A DNA stretch of 64,000 nucleotides from Plicaturopsis crispa FD-325 SS-3 (taxonomy: Eukaryota > Basidiomycota > Agaricomycetes > Amylocorticiales > Amylocorticiaceae): assembly GCA_000827205.1 (NCBI GenBank), contig KN832559.1, positions 600,199 to 664,198 on the forward strand, written 5' to 3'. Of this stretch, positions 1-11,572 are shown piece after piece (the first letter of the stretch is position 1; every line of letters starts with the position of its first letter). A program made the translations under genes and the position numbers. Under the pieces are notes generated by a model. The model was not told the DNA's origin. It searched no databases and was given only the letters and a program-made list of their open reading frames with translations.

Positions 1-1272
1 GGAGATCCCGTAACCACCACACGGCCTGGCTTGTCATTGCCGGGGATTGGCCAAATACCAGGATCGGTTCACACAGCACTAGGCATTCCCATATTGACCA
101 TAGGTGAGACAGCGACGCCTCAAACAGTAATAGTGGAGGTGGAAGAGACGGAGCAGAGCATGCCAAGATCTAGAGCGGTATTGAGTTAGCGTTTGCACGG
201 GTTTTTTCCATTGAGATAGAATGCGCACGAACATGCAGCTGGGGGTCAAATTTATCATGAAATGCTGGCGTATCTGCTAATTGCTGGTCATCTAAAGTCT
301 GGGGTAGCTTAGCCTGCAAAACGCTTCCGAGAAACCCCAGCTCGATAGTCATTCCTGGAGTAGGATCCGGCCTTCTTTGCACAGTCTTAGCAGGGTTTCA
401 GCACGATGGCAACGAGATGTACCATGTGGCAATATTATGGCACGCCGTTTCTAGCATCGGCAGGTTGTGGGTCTGGTATAAAGGTCCGAGAACGGTGGAT
501 ATATGGGAGAAAAGCCCGGGGTATTGGTGTTGCGTCAAAATAACCAAAGCTCGCTATACGAGTATCAGCATTATCATCATAAGATAAAATATCCGTGTCG
601 CGTGCAGGCTTACCTGCTGGTAACCTCTCTTCGATGTGACGTCCCTTCGCTGGGTGAAATACGAGAAACCGTAGATGTATCCGTCCGCGCATAGTGGTCT
701 GTCCTGCGGCGCAACAGAGTTTTTGCGAGATGCTGTATCTTCACGAATGAGAAAAGAGTGCGCTTGCGCGCCCTGGTCAAACTGGAACGAGTCGGGAAAC
801 GCTGAAAACGCACTGCGGGACTCAGTAAATACCAGGAGAATGAAACGAATAGTAGGACGTGGACTGACATATTTTCTGCCTCAGAAGGGGAGATCCAGAA
901 TGCAGGGTACGACCCACTGACCACCGGCCCCCGATCAAGGTCAAATTCAACTACAGCACCGACAGTCAGAAGTCTTCCATCCAAAAACTGGAATGTGCTT
1001 GTCTGCGTACCCAGTACTAGCCCCAAGATCCACCGTCGTATTTTGCGAACGTTCTCTGGGTCTACAACGAGTGCATCCAATTCTGAGTTACTACGCAGAA
1101 TTGCAGAGTCGTCGTGCGGTAGCGTTTTCGACCGGGATATAGACCGCGGTGCTGCAGGCCTAGTGGGGGGCTTTAGGGCGTCGGCAAGAGCTGGTGAAGA
1201 GGGCGAGCGAACAACGGAAGCGCGTCGTGTATGCGGGAGCGGCAGACCTGGCGGGTGAACAGGATCTGCCAT
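1..1272 (-). CDS. DENN-domain protein (DENND6/Afi1-like), N-terminal part, cut by window edge
   Basis: Six exons are visible on the minus strand: 1272-1011, 950-869, 812-614, 553-423, 371-233 and 169 to the window edge. All junctions are in phase with GT-AG ends. After a low-complexity N-terminus comes RRWILGLVLVEFDLDRGPVV, then the blocks AFSAFPDSFQFDQGAQAHSF, DGYIYGFSYFTQRRD, RALVILTQHQYPGLFSHI, WPDPTPGMTIELGFLG and LSHLWSIWECLVLCEP. This is the order of the uDENN and start of the cDENN domain in DENND6/FAM116 and fungal Afi1-like proteins, which act as Rab/Arf exchange or docking factors in vesicle traffic. The TAG near 172 in the open frame is spliced out by an intron (232-170) with a CTAAC branch site. 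The C-terminal half lies outside the window. I am sure of the DENN family, less sure of the subfamily. Confidence 0.82.
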
Positions 1273-2412
1273 TTGGTACGATATAACGCTGCGGGACAGT
1301 GAGTATACAAGACACGGTATAGCAATGAGCGATGTACCTCTCGACGTCTGGCATTGTACCCTGGTTACCGCAGAAGGTCTGGAGTACCGGTATACGCTAC
1401 TCTAAGTTGATAACTTCGAACTCTTCAAAGCTTCACGTTGGGTTGATTAACGACGTGGTCACGTCCAGACGAATATATCAAAGCTTGCAATGGCTGGAGG
1501 AAAATGGTGCGGTGTATGCAAAGGCTTCAAAGTTCAAGTCACTAAGTAGCTGCACAAGCAAGGACAGGGAAGACCAACGACTGACGTCGTTGGCGCTCGG
1601 AGTCGGTGGCTGGACAGCACGCGACGCCCGCGCGCAAACCGCGCGACTGCGTTGATAGATACTAAGATAGACAATGTGATCATAATTCATGTGCGACTCG
1701 TTGAAGACGCGTGTTAAGTACAGCAGGGAGTAGTGTACACCAGCATGAGATGCAGTTCCAATATTTGTTCGATACGAAGAAAAATGAAGCCATTGACAAG
1801 GACATCCAGGACGACAAATAATCCGTAGGATGCACGAGCTCAGAGCTGGTATACAGCCCGGTACGACCTCGCGATTGCGCGCGTAGGGTAAATCGAAGCA
1901 GGCACCGGTGGCTGCCTCGCATTGATAAACAGAGTACTTCGAGCTATACGTATTGATGGGGTGTGTCGCCCAGCTGAGGCGTCTGCAGAGGCGAGTAAGA
2001 TAGGCCCATGTACTCTTGGTGTATGTCAGATGGAGAAAAAAGAGACGTACCAGGCTGCTATACTGTGATATTTTATTGGGACTGGATATCCGAAAGGATA
2101 CGAAGCAACCCCAAAGCATAGCAAATCTCGGACACACCGACAGCTACATCGTAAGACGACTCACGAAACAGTGGCCGAGCGTGAGCACGGTTTTCTTGTG
2201 GGGCTACAGGGCGTCGTCATATATGTGGTAACATGAGCGAGCGCCATCGGAATATTCCTGTCTAAATACGCAGAGCAGATCGACCCTGTGAAAGAAAGTT
2301 GAGTAGTTATACGGTTCGGGTGTTTACCACTAGCTACCTTTGTTCGCTCAACAAAGAGAAGAGTTGTGCACTATCCCACAGCATACCGAGAGGCTACGGT
2401 ATACAAAGCGCA
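1273..2412. other. intergenic region, no gene recognised
   Basis: This is the upstream region of the DENN gene. Open frames on both strands are short and resemble no family I know. I see no tRNA, clear repeat or regulatory motif. Confidence 0.5.
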
Positions 2413-2420
2413 GATTGAGC
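2413..2420. repeat. left 8-bp target-site duplication of the hAT-like element
   Basis: GATTGAGC directly abuts the left terminal repeat. An identical copy follows the right terminal repeat at 3388-3395. Confidence 0.9.
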
Positions 2421-3387
2421 CAGTGTTGTGCCGGTCGACAACTAGTCGTGTTGGTCGCCGGCTAGTCGGAAAAAACGACTAGTTGTCGACCATGCGACCA
2501 CGACCATACTGCTTTAGGAAACAACCACCCCTGACTGCAGCTACCTGCAGAATGACCGTCGCCACCGCCGTACGTCGTACCACCGCCCTCCAACCTCATC
2601 GCTCAGCCGCTGAACCTCTGTCAAAGAACACCACGAAATCACATCAACGATGGCGTCGCGCGCTTCCCGCATCGTGCGCGCTACATAGCACCGACAAAAC
2701 GAGTTGTCCGCCGAGGCTCAATGCCGGTTACGCCGCGCGCCATCTCCATAGTACACCGAGCGCAAGTCTCAAGACGGTCGAGTACGCTAGCATCGCACCT
2801 TTTGCGATGCGCGACGCGCAGTGTTTCAATAGGAGGCGGCATCGCTACGAGAGCATACGCAGCACCTAGGTAAGCGCCACCTTATAACGTTGAATTATGC
2901 TTTGATTGTCGATGACGCCGCTTTGCTAGACGAAACGAGGCTGTTAGAACATTAGGGAGCGATGCCAATACCACCCCTTGGCTTCTATGAGCCTTCCTGC
3001 TATAGCAGTACATGGTGCTCATCTACTCGAAATAGCAGCCTCACTCTTCTGTATCATACAGGACTTACAGTACCAGATCTGAATAGACATCCTGTATATT
3101 TGATACCAATTGTGTGATTCTACTAGTGCTACTTATCACCAGGACACAAAGGATATCGAACAGAATTGCTGAAGCTCTGAAGCTCGTGCGCTGCATGTGC
3201 GCTCGCCGCTGCAAGCCGCGGGATCGGTCGGAGTGGCGACTGTCCGAAATTCTTCCATATTAGGCAGTTCTCCTGTGTCGCGCGCAGCCACCTGGTCAGG
3301 TCGTTTTCACAGTCGCCGACCAGTCGGCGACTGGTCAAAAAATCCGGCCTCCGACTAGTCGTTTTGGTCGCCGACCGCACAACACTG
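2421..3387. mobile_element. hAT-like non-autonomous DNA transposon (967 bp) with 8-bp target duplication
   Basis: The ends are inverted: the left starts CAGTGTTGTGCCGGTCG and the right, reverse-complemented, starts CAGTGTTGTGCGGTCG. The eight bases GATTGAGC lie directly outside both ends (2413-2420 and 3388-3395) as a perfect target-site duplication. Both termini are crowded with subterminal copies of a motif like CGACTAGTCG and TTGGTCGCCG, typical of hAT transposase-binding regions. An open frame at 2483-2869 does not look like a hAT transposase, so the element is probably non-autonomous. It sits about 250 bp upstream of the casein kinase 1 start codon. The 8-bp duplication and CAGTGTTG-type terminus are seen directly; the superfamily is inferred from them. 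Confidence 0.88.
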
Positions 3388-3395
3388 GATTGAGC
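3388..3395. repeat. right 8-bp target-site duplication of the hAT-like element
   Basis: GATTGAGC directly after the right terminus; identical to 2413-2420. Confidence 0.9.
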
Positions 3396-3638
3396 GGCGT
3401 ATTGGCAAGTCAAGAAGAGGAAACGAGGATAGCGCTGGTGACGGCAGAGAGCAGAAGGCGGACCGGCAAGAAACAAATTACAAGTCCATTTCAGAGTCCG
3501 CCGGATCTGCCAATTTCCATACCACCTCGTCGTTCCTTTCCCTTTCCCTTTTCCCTGTTCCTGTACCACGTCCAGTCCCGCTCAATCCTTTCACCGGGCT
3601 GGCGTTCGCTGGTTCTACCCCTTCCCTTTCCCCCAACA

Positions 3639-5926
3639 ATGACTACTCCTCATGTAATCGCTTCGTCCTCTGGCCACCCGTCTCAGTCAACCACTTCCAA
3701 TGGTATCGTCGGAAATAACTACCGTGTAGGCAAGAAAATAGGCGAAGGCAGCTTTGGTGTCGTGTTTGAAGGTCAGCTATACTCTATAGTTTCACTGGTA
3801 GAGAGCGCGTCCATTTCTTTGCAAGTAAACAATCGGGCTTATTGCCGTTGCTCCGATTGGATCATTGCGCACGACGCAGTCTTTGTGCGCTGCAGAACAA
3901 GGACCCACTAGTCTAAAGGACGTCGAATAAGCCCTGCGCAGGACATGTACAAGGACTGGAGTACTCTTGTCGCATTCAAGGCGAAGAGGTCGTGACGGAG
4001 GAAGTATCGTCTGACAATACCTCCTGCCTATTCCTTTCGCGCGCGCTATTCATACACATCCCTCCCCCACTGGCCATCGTGTATATGGATTATAACTGAC
4101 ACCTCTCTTCAGGTAGCAAGATTGGCACCAATCAGCCAGTTGCCATCAAATTCGTCAGTACCTGAGGCTCGTATGTTTGTGGCGGCATTGACACGCACCA
4201 ACACAGGAACCTCGAAAATCCGATGCTCCTCAGCTACGCGACGAATTTCGGTCATATCGGACACTCAATGGCACCCGTACGCCCTGCATCCTCTAAACGT
4301 GCTCTTGAGGATAGCTAATTACTTCCTAAACTTGTAGCCGGTGTACCTCAAGTTCATCATTTCGGTCAAGAGGGTCTGCACAATGTGCTTGTCATTGACT
4401 TGCTGGGACCCAATTTAGAAGACCTCTTCGACATGTGCGGACGTAAATTCACGATCAAGACTGTGTGTATGGCTGCCAAGCAGATGGTGCGAGGTCTCAG
4501 TACCGGTATGGTGTGTATGCCTTCGTCCGCTGACTTGGGCGTGGTATGCAGGTCACTCGCGTCCAGTCGATTCATGAAAAGTCTCTCATATATCGCGACA
4601 TCAAGCCAGACAACTTCCTCATAGGTGTCCCTGGCACGAAGACCGCGAACACGATACATGTCATCGGTCAGTTTCCTCAAGCCATCTCATAATTGACGTA
4701 ACCTCAAGGTGGTCTAGATTTTGGCATGGCCAAGCATTATCGTGACCCGAAGACCAAAGTGCACATACCGTATCGTGAGCGGAAATCCCTTTCGGGTACT
4801 GCTCGGTACATGTCTATCAACACCCACATGGGACGCGAACAATCACGACGGGACGACCTCGAGTCTCTCGGACACGTGTTCATGTACTTTCTGCGCGGCG
4901 GCTTGCCCTGGCAGGGCTTGCGCGCCGCCACCAACAAACAGAAGTACGAAAAAATCGGCGAAAAGAAACAGAGCACACCGATCGCGGAGCTCTGCGAAGG
5001 TTTCCCCGGTATGCTTCGTCTCGTGCTTAACTCCGTTCAGAGACTAAAGTATTTCACAGAGGAGTTCGCTATATATATGAATTATGTCCGGAAGCTTGGC
5101 TTCGAAGAGGTTCCGGACTACGAGTTCCTTCGTGAACTTTTCACGAAGGTACTCAAGACCCTTGGTGAGCCGGAGGATGGAGTGTTTGACTGGATGCTCC
5201 TGAATGGCGGCAAAGGGTGGGAAGCTGGCAATGTATGGACAATCCTATTTGTGATGTATGGGATTCTGACGAGATCCTACCCAGTCACCTGCGACCCTCC
5301 TTGCACAAGCTCACGCCAACGCTGCATCACCCCACACCCCTCACCGCGAGAGTAAACGTGACCGTGATCACGGTGGTCACCGGCGTGTGTCCCGTCAGCC
5401 TCAAGACGGTACAACATCGCCCCTTGTTCTCAGCCCCACGCCCGCGCATGTCAGGAGCCGCACACGGCCAGGCACTCAAGAGCGTGGACTACCATCGCGC
5501 GACCCACGGGATACGAGCGTGCAGGCGCTCGCCCCGAACAGTCGACGCGCCAGCCAGCGCCAGGGCGAAGCCGGCTTGTCCGCGCCCCACCCATACGCAA
5601 CCGCGCCGAGCCCCACGGGCTTCCGTTCCGGCAGCGCAGCGTACGGGCGGAGCTCCCCCATCGCCCCGGGCTCCGCCGGCCTCAACCCCCATGTCAACGG
5701 CAATGGCTCGGATTCGTTCCTATACGGCGCACAGGCGCAGACGGGGAAGAACGGCACGGCGTCCCGCGAGGGCACGACGGCCACTACCGGGAACCGCGAG
5801 ATGCCCGGCGGTGTGCGTGGCATGGGTGTTTATGACCGGGACCAGATGCAGCGGGTGGGCGAGCAGGACGAGGACGGTGGCCACGGCCGTAAGGGCTTCT
5901 GGGCGGCGCTGTGTTGCCGCGCGTAA
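3639..5926 (+). CDS. casein kinase 1 family protein kinase, probably membrane-anchored (Yck1/2-like)
   Basis: Eight exons (3639-3771, 4113-4153, 4207-4276, 4338-4486, 4552-4666, 4718-5008, 5060-5232, 5285-5926) join in frame to a 537-residue protein. CK1 hallmarks are all present: glycine loop [32 protein letters not shown] with the ATP-binding lysine, catalytic [22 protein letters not shown], and [20 protein letters not shown] in place of the usual APE motif. The kinase domain (about residues 25-315) is followed by a long Ser/Thr/Gly/Pro-rich tail ending FWAALCCRA. The two near-terminal cysteines resemble the palmitoylation site that anchors yeast Yck1/2 to the plasma membrane. A long first intron (340 bp) splits the glycine loop from the rest. 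The 5' leader is pyrimidine-rich, and a transposon lies 250 bp upstream. The C-terminal exon is far richer in G+C than the rest. Confidence 0.93.
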
Positions 5927-6724
5927 TGAACTGGACCGTCTTTTCTGGTTCTTCATGGCGCGTACTGGTTACGCTTTTCTTTTCGGTGAGTCCTGCGGGA
6001 CGGAGGCTCGTGGGACGCACTGGGCTGATGAATAATGATAACGCATAGGGATTACATCTGCATATAGATAATATATATCCTCGACGATTTTCTCCCCATA
6101 CCATTGCGCTATTGCTTTCATTATCTTAATATCCCCAGGGCCGCCGGCTCAACTCGTCGGCCCTGTACACCCCGCTTGTGCACAAACGCTCTCCTTTAAA
6201 TCGTTCTGATGCTCCGTCGTCCATCGCAACACACCGGACCCCTCCTCACGTCCCCCGCCGTTACGAATTATCGCACGCACGGATTACTTTTTCCATGACT
6301 TTATTATTGGATTATATCCCCCACCCACCCTCTTCTCGCCGTTGTATTATTTACACAACAATTACTTGCGCATCACACTCCTGTAATGTTCATGCTAATG
6401 AAAGAACTTTTTTTCTATGGGTAATACCAGGTTGACTCTGTATGGAAAGTATGCAAAACACACCATGGAACCACAATAGGCTCCCTGGTTTTACAAATTT
6501 ACATCTGAGAGTTGGACATCGACTCTTGGCCTTCAAGCGTTAGGTTCATAGGCGTAATTAATACACTGGATAGCGTGTCTGCCGTGGCCAACCCGTCCAT
6601 TGCCATCTCGCACAAGCCTTCACGCTATTGCCTGTCATCTAGGGATGTTAAGATAGGTAAGTAACGGGAGCCTCGAACAGTGTATAAACGCCAAATGCTG
6701 ACCTCAGGCGATACGGTAGGTGTG
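5927..6724. other. convergent 3' region between kinase and DUF6534 gene
   Basis: The kinase (plus) and the membrane protein gene (minus) converge here. The stretch 6050-6480 is AT-rich and fits 3' UTR sequence. No gene or repeat is recognised. Confidence 0.5.
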
Positions 6725-8148
6725 CTACGCACTGCCGCTTCGTTGCAAGGTCGGAATCAGCAGGAGGAGCCGGCCAGGCTCCGTGCTGGTTTCATATGCG
6801 CGCAGTCGCTCGCGGCCGTTGAGTCTACGGTACGGTGAGCACGCGGGGAGCAAGTTGAGGTGGAGGCGAAAGCTCACGACGCGAGGAGGCTGTTCGAGTA
6901 CACTGCGCCGTGGGGTACTGTGTTAGCACTCGTATAAGATACCATAAAGCACAGCGCGTACACGTCGATGCAGTCACAGTGAACGCCATCCAGATAACTG
7001 TGCGTCACCGTCAACCAGCCATATTTAAGCTCGAAGCGCTGGACACAGCTCATACGTATGTTTGATCAAGACAAACTGTGGGCCGAGGTGCAGTGTTGTC
7101 AATTAAACGACGGGGAAGAGGAAGGCGTCAACAGGGATGCTTACGATAAGTAGTTCCGTGAGGATTGCAACGCTGGGACGAAGGATTCAACTCGGGAGCG
7201 GGGGACGACGCTGCGTGCTTACCTAGTAAGTAGGCCATTGTCTGCAGCAGCGATTTTCATCAGCTAGCACGTCAAAAGCCGGAGGAATCACACCGACTCA
7301 ATGTCCACAAAATCAGCATATCAATCAACCGCGCCGTCCTGGAATATCAAATAAATACAACATGAACACCTTTTCTTTCGCCCTCGCCCACAGGACATAC
7401 CTCTTTAGTGCAGACTTCCTCTGCTTCTTGAAATACCAACACAAGATAACAGCTATAGCCAAATCATTCCCCGCGCCGACCGCAATCGTAGCAATGTACA
7501 ACCAAGAGTACTCCCGCTCGAGCTGCGCGAGCGTCGCGGACCGGATGGACGTGACCGTCAGGCCCACGATGCCCATAGCCTCGAGAAGGGAGAGCGCCCA
7601 GCTGAGTGCCGCGACGACGTAGTTACCCGCAAAGCCGCGGATGCGTTTCGCGTATATACACTGCGAGGAGAATTGAAATGTGAGATGTATATAGATTATT
7701 TGAGGATTTTGTGAGGGCGGAAAAGGTACCTGAACGACGGGACCGACTAGGCCGCTGAAGAGAAAGGATAGAAATATCGTCGGTGGGACGCCGGCAAGCC
7801 GTGCGGGGTCCCCGTAGTCGGTAATCGTGAAGGTGTAAGTCCCATGCGCGAAGCACGCTATGTGCAGCACCTCTAAAATCCTGGGGTCGGAGGTCAGGCG
7901 CTTTACGGGTCGTCATGGCGGAACAAAGCCGTACCAGATTATCAGGACCTGCATGTGGCCTTCAGCAGATACACGGCAAAGGAGGTAGATGGAGGTACAC
8001 TCACGGAGGCCTTTAATGCCATCGAGTCCCGGGACGCGTGGCAAAGATATACAACCGTCTGCACGGTGGACAACCCGAACATGTACGTGGATATCACTAG
8101 GCCGATCTCTAGCACGCCGATCGTCGAGTTGAGGCCGGTGGAGGACAT
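6725..8148 (-). CDS. DUF6534 seven-helix membrane protein, copy A
   Basis: Minus-strand gene of about eleven small exons (8148-8005, 7948 to about 7925, 7880-7730, 7660-7401, 7338-7298, 7241-7223, 7172-7145, from 7075, 6997-6962, 6902-6878, 6824-6725). It matches the basidiomycete-specific DUF6534 family of hydrophobic multi-pass proteins of unknown function. Conserved blocks include NSTIGVLEIGLVISTYMFG near the start, FLSFLFSGLVGPVVQCIYAK, ALSWALSLLEAMGIVGLTV and YSNSLLASLNGRERLRAYE near the end. Most exon lengths equal those of copy B at 11573-13256 (144, 151, 260, 41, 19, 28, 36 and 25 nt). Two junctions look damaged. The donor after exon 2 is TC instead of GT, although an in-frame GT two bases upstream could pair with a shifted acceptor. 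The exon-8 donor is ambiguous in phase. The C-terminus differs from copy B. It could be a functional gene or an early pseudogene. Confidence 0.75.
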
Positions 8149-9644
8149 GGTCTGTGGAACCGGAATTGTGACAGATGTGCAACGATGGAATGGACTTTGA
8201 GATGGACTCGGACACTATACATTATATCCATACAATGCCGGGCGCTGGCATAGCAAGAGGTGTTGGTATGTGGATGCGTATCTCAAAGCACACATCGGCA
8301 CGGACATACGACTCGTAGTCCTCTATGTGCTCTTCGAGTTGCCACTCAAGGAAACGGACCCGAGGACCTGTGTTGTGTTGTGGCGAAACCTGCTTGCCCG
8401 AGCGATGCCCGAGTCGATGTGACGCAGACCGCGGTCGAGTGTTTATGCCGACGCTGAGGCCTTGGATGGATGCGCCTCGGAGCAGTCTCCCTGTGCAGAC
8501 GAGAGACGATTCGTTCAACCTCGCGGGCTCGGATATTCTTGTCTGACCCTCGGAGGAACCCTCAAGGACTCACAGCACATTGCTTCTTCCCGAAGCTTCA
8601 CTTTTCAGGCCATGCTTGCGCTGGAAATATCATGAAGCGCATTCGAGAATTGCATCGAGATTTTGGAATGCTGTGAAATCCGCAACAGCTTCAAGAGTGG
8701 TTGGCAGCCCAAGTTCATCCTCGTTAGTAAGCTTTTAACTTCAGGACTTCACTACATACCTACCTCCGGTCAAAAAGCAACAAACGCACTTCTTGTTACT
8801 CGTGGAGCACAGATCTTGGAGCCCAAGTACAGCCAAGTACATGCTGGTGGTAGATTATAGCTACGCTTCACACAGGTGAGACGCAATCCCCGACAGAGCA
8901 CCCGCTAGTACTCACTACATGGACTTCATTTTACCGCAACACCTCTACGAGCAGAGAAGCGTGCCGGACGTGCAGTAGCTCTCTGCGAAAGCACTGAAGG
9001 CATCTGGTAGTCGCGTCGCCCCAGATAGCTCGTCCTGGGCGCGTTCTGTGTCTGGACAATGGAAACATAGCAAGCTCAGCAAGTTCCCGTCATTTCCCCG
9101 TAAATCAATTAGTGTGTAGAAAGCTCAAGCTCGGGACCCTGGAGCGTTATTCGCGCATTCACGAGTACTATTCCGCAAGCTCGAGAGTGTATTTCGCAAG
9201 CTCGAAAGTGTTGTCAGTGTTCGCGTTCGTAGTGATATTCGCGGGTTCCAGGTTTGCTCAATGGCAGAACTCCCGCACGCAATATACCGTTGCGGCCGCA
9301 ACAGAACGGCTTCTCGGGTGCGCCAACAATCCAGTGGGGTCGACAACAAGGCTACGAGGCTACGAATGAGACCAGATGAGACCATTGCCATGATACGATT
9401 TCCGTCGCGACCAACCAGAGCGTACGATATTGCAATTATTGTTCGCGGAGGCAAGGGACGCGATCGCGATTTGTTTCAATTGGCGGGAATACCCCAAGTT
9501 TCTCACGCCACATTGACCATTTATACCGTCATACTTAAAGCAGCGCCGAGAGACACAGGTCAGCAGGTCCCACTCTTCCCTCTACCACCACCACCACCAG
9601 CGCCCACGACCGCCGCACCCACACTTTTTTCCCGGCCCACAACA
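8149..9644. other. intergenic region with a short tandem duplication
   Basis: This separates the divergent DUF6534 copy A and the mitochondrial protein gene. I recognise no gene. A 21-bp unit is tandemly duplicated at 9171-9212, and 9580-9640 just before the next start is CCACCA/pyrimidine-rich leader sequence. Confidence 0.5.
9171..9212. repeat. two tandem 21-bp units
   Basis: TTCCGCAAGCTCGAGAGTGT(A) at 9171-9191 is followed at once by TTTCGCAAGCTCGAAAGTGT(T) at 9192-9212, with two internal differences plus the last base. Confidence 0.7.
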
Positions 9645-10274
9645 ATGTCGTCCGTCTTCCGCGCTGTAACGAAACACTCGCGCGCGCTCTCTCGCGCCTC
9701 GAGAACCGCATCCGCGCCCGTACCCATCCGCGCATTCCACTCCCCCTTCGCCGTGCTCGGCTCGACGCCCAACAACACTCTACCCCCGTCATCCGAGCTC
9801 GGCACCGCGCACTACGAAAAGCAGCTAGACCACTCCTCCGAGCCCTTATCGCAGCTCGGCGTGCGCACCTACGTCGTGTCCGAGCCGGACCCCGCGAACA
9901 CACCGTATGCCGTGCCCTCGGGCGCGTACCCCACCTCCGAGCCGTACGTGCACGCCTTCACGCCCACCGAGGCGCCCGATGTGCGGGGCCAGCAGAGCTC
10001 TACCTCGTCGGGGCTCGCGCACCCGTTCACCACGCGCGCGGCGCCGCAAAACGAGTCCGGGGTCGGGGAGAGTGCGGCCGTCAGGCACTCTGCGGCGCCG
10101 GGGGCGATGGGCGGGCGCGGTGCGGGCTATGGGGGGCTGGGGTTGATGGATAAGGAGGGAACGGTCAGCGGCGAGGGGGAGTTGGCGAGTCGGAATCCGC
10201 AGCCGGATTCGTCTGCGGTCGCTGGGAAGTTCTCGAAAGCGGGGGTGGATGGGGCTTGGGAGTTGCGGAAATGA
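9645..10274 (+). CDS. small mitochondrial protein of unknown function (basidiomycete-type)
   Basis: This is an intronless 209-residue frame. I chose the ATG at 9645, not the upstream open frame, because the first 35 residues form a good mitochondrial presequence: Arg/Ser/Ala-rich, no acidic residues, with RAFHSP near residue 33 resembling a processing site. The mature part contains LGTAHYEKQLDHSSEPLSQLG and TPYAVPSGAYPTSEPY, which I associate with hypothetical proteins of other Agaricomycetes. The C-terminus is Gly/Ser/Ala-rich with SRNPQPDSSAVAGKFSKAG. No catalytic motif or membrane helix is visible. The function is unknown; mitochondrial location is inferred from the N-terminus only. Confidence 0.8.
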   Translation: MSSVFRAVTKHSRALSRASRTASAPVPIRAFHSPFAVLGSTPNNTLPPSSELGTAHYEKQLDHSSEPLSQLGVRTYVVSEPDPANTPYAVPSGAYPTSEPYVHAFTPTEAPDVRGQQSSTSSGLAHPFTTRAAPQNESGVGESAAVRHSAAPGAMGGRGAGYGGLGLMDKEGTVSGEGELASRNPQPDSSAVAGKFSKAGVDGAWELRK

Positions 10275-11572
10275 GTGCTACGTTCACGCTTGGTCTGATT
10301 TATTTTCTTCTGTTCCCGGTTTCGTTATGAGGCTACAACTGTGCCTGCGCTGTCGTGATGTTTTAACATTCGAGATTGTACGAGTATATTAGCAGGTGGT
10401 ACGAAATGCATCATTAATTCTTGTCCATCAGTCCGATAAGCTGCATATGTCGCCCATGTACTGTACTTTTGGACAGTACTCAGGGACCCCAGGACCAATC
10501 TCTCGAACTTGTTAGCTTGTCGGATGAGAGGCACTGACAGATCCAGGCGCCGCCCAAAAACAATTCGGAGCGCGTCTAATTATCAGATCACGGGAAAGTC
10601 ACCTGATCCGTAGTACAGCTCGATCGCGGTGGCTGAACACGCCGCTAAATATTTCTTTTCTACCGACCAACACACGCAGAATTTCAATTCCGTAGCTCGA
10701 AACGTCGATGCTTGCCACGAATCAGAATTTCGAGCAGAAAGTCTAGCGTGGAACTTCTGGAGTACCAAGATCGCTCGCAAGCTGTGGCGTGGCTTGACTC
10801 GTGTCACTGGATAGGCGCTCGAAAGCTGTATACAGGGTAAAACAACTATAACAGATGCTGTAGACATGTAGCTGTGACGTGGTGTGTACATGCATCTCTT
10901 CCATTCCATTTACTTATCGATCTTATCACATCATCAGGTAGCGGAATACCACTTTGCAATACGCTCCCACTAAGTACCACAACTGATGTATCGCCAATCT
11001 CACCAGGTCGACTTTCCGGGAGGTCTCTAAAGGCCTGTCGTATAACGACCGCTGATAATAAAGCACATACGCATCGACCCGTAATCATCAGGTATGCGGC
11101 GTCGTGGCGCCCGCATACCCATCATTCGTGTATTTCACAGCATCCTCAATCTGTCGTGCGAGTCGCAGTACCAAGCCAAGAAAGTGCCGCGTCTACCGTA
11201 TCGCTTCACCAAGAACGAACTCAAATGGTCCAGACGAAATAGGCAAAGTTGTGTAGCCCGCGGACAAAGCTTCTCCGGTGTCGGCGCAAAACTTCACCGC
11301 CGCATCGACTGTGAGGTAGACTGCCTGCCTATACACTGACACTGCTACAGCACGGGCTCTCGTGGATCCACGTCGATGCTAAGCAAGCAAGCAACTCGGG
11401 ATCCACAAGCGGTAGCGTGACTCGTACTTGGCACACAGGGCAGCATTTGGACACCACAAACTTCTTCCTCTGCCAGTGCGTCGGTGGAACCGTTTATAAT
11501 GCGTGGCGTCCCCCGGGATCCTTTCATCTGTGCAGCACCTTAGTCTGTCTGCCGTCTCGTCTCCCACCTGCG
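10275..11572. other. intergenic region, no gene recognised
   Basis: It lies between the mitochondrial protein gene and DUF6534 copy B. Frames of 60-120 codons on both strands lack family resemblance. No repeat or RNA gene is seen. Confidence 0.5.

Noticed and set aside
165-175. Premature TAG in the DENN gene
   Set aside because: It is the last triplet of a well-formed intron (232-170), and the frame continues with DENN sequence beyond it.
1478-2137. 219-codon minus-strand frame upstream of the DENN gene
   Set aside because: No family resemblance, Cys/Ser/Tyr-rich random-looking composition, no splice or promoter support.
2483-2869. 128-codon frame inside the hAT-like element
   Set aside because: No hAT dimerisation or catalytic motif; composition is Arg/Thr/Ser-rich, like a chance frame in G+C-rich DNA.
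5217-6035. Long plus-strand frame overlapping the end of the kinase gene
   Set aside because: It is another frame of the G+C-rich last kinase exon; the peptide is Arg/Pro/Ala-rich with no family resemblance, while the kinase frame continues cleanly from exon 7.
9261-9644. Upstream in-frame extension of the mitochondrial protein
   Set aside because: The ATG at 9645 gives a canonical mitochondrial presequence; the extension has no such character and covers the pyrimidine-rich leader.
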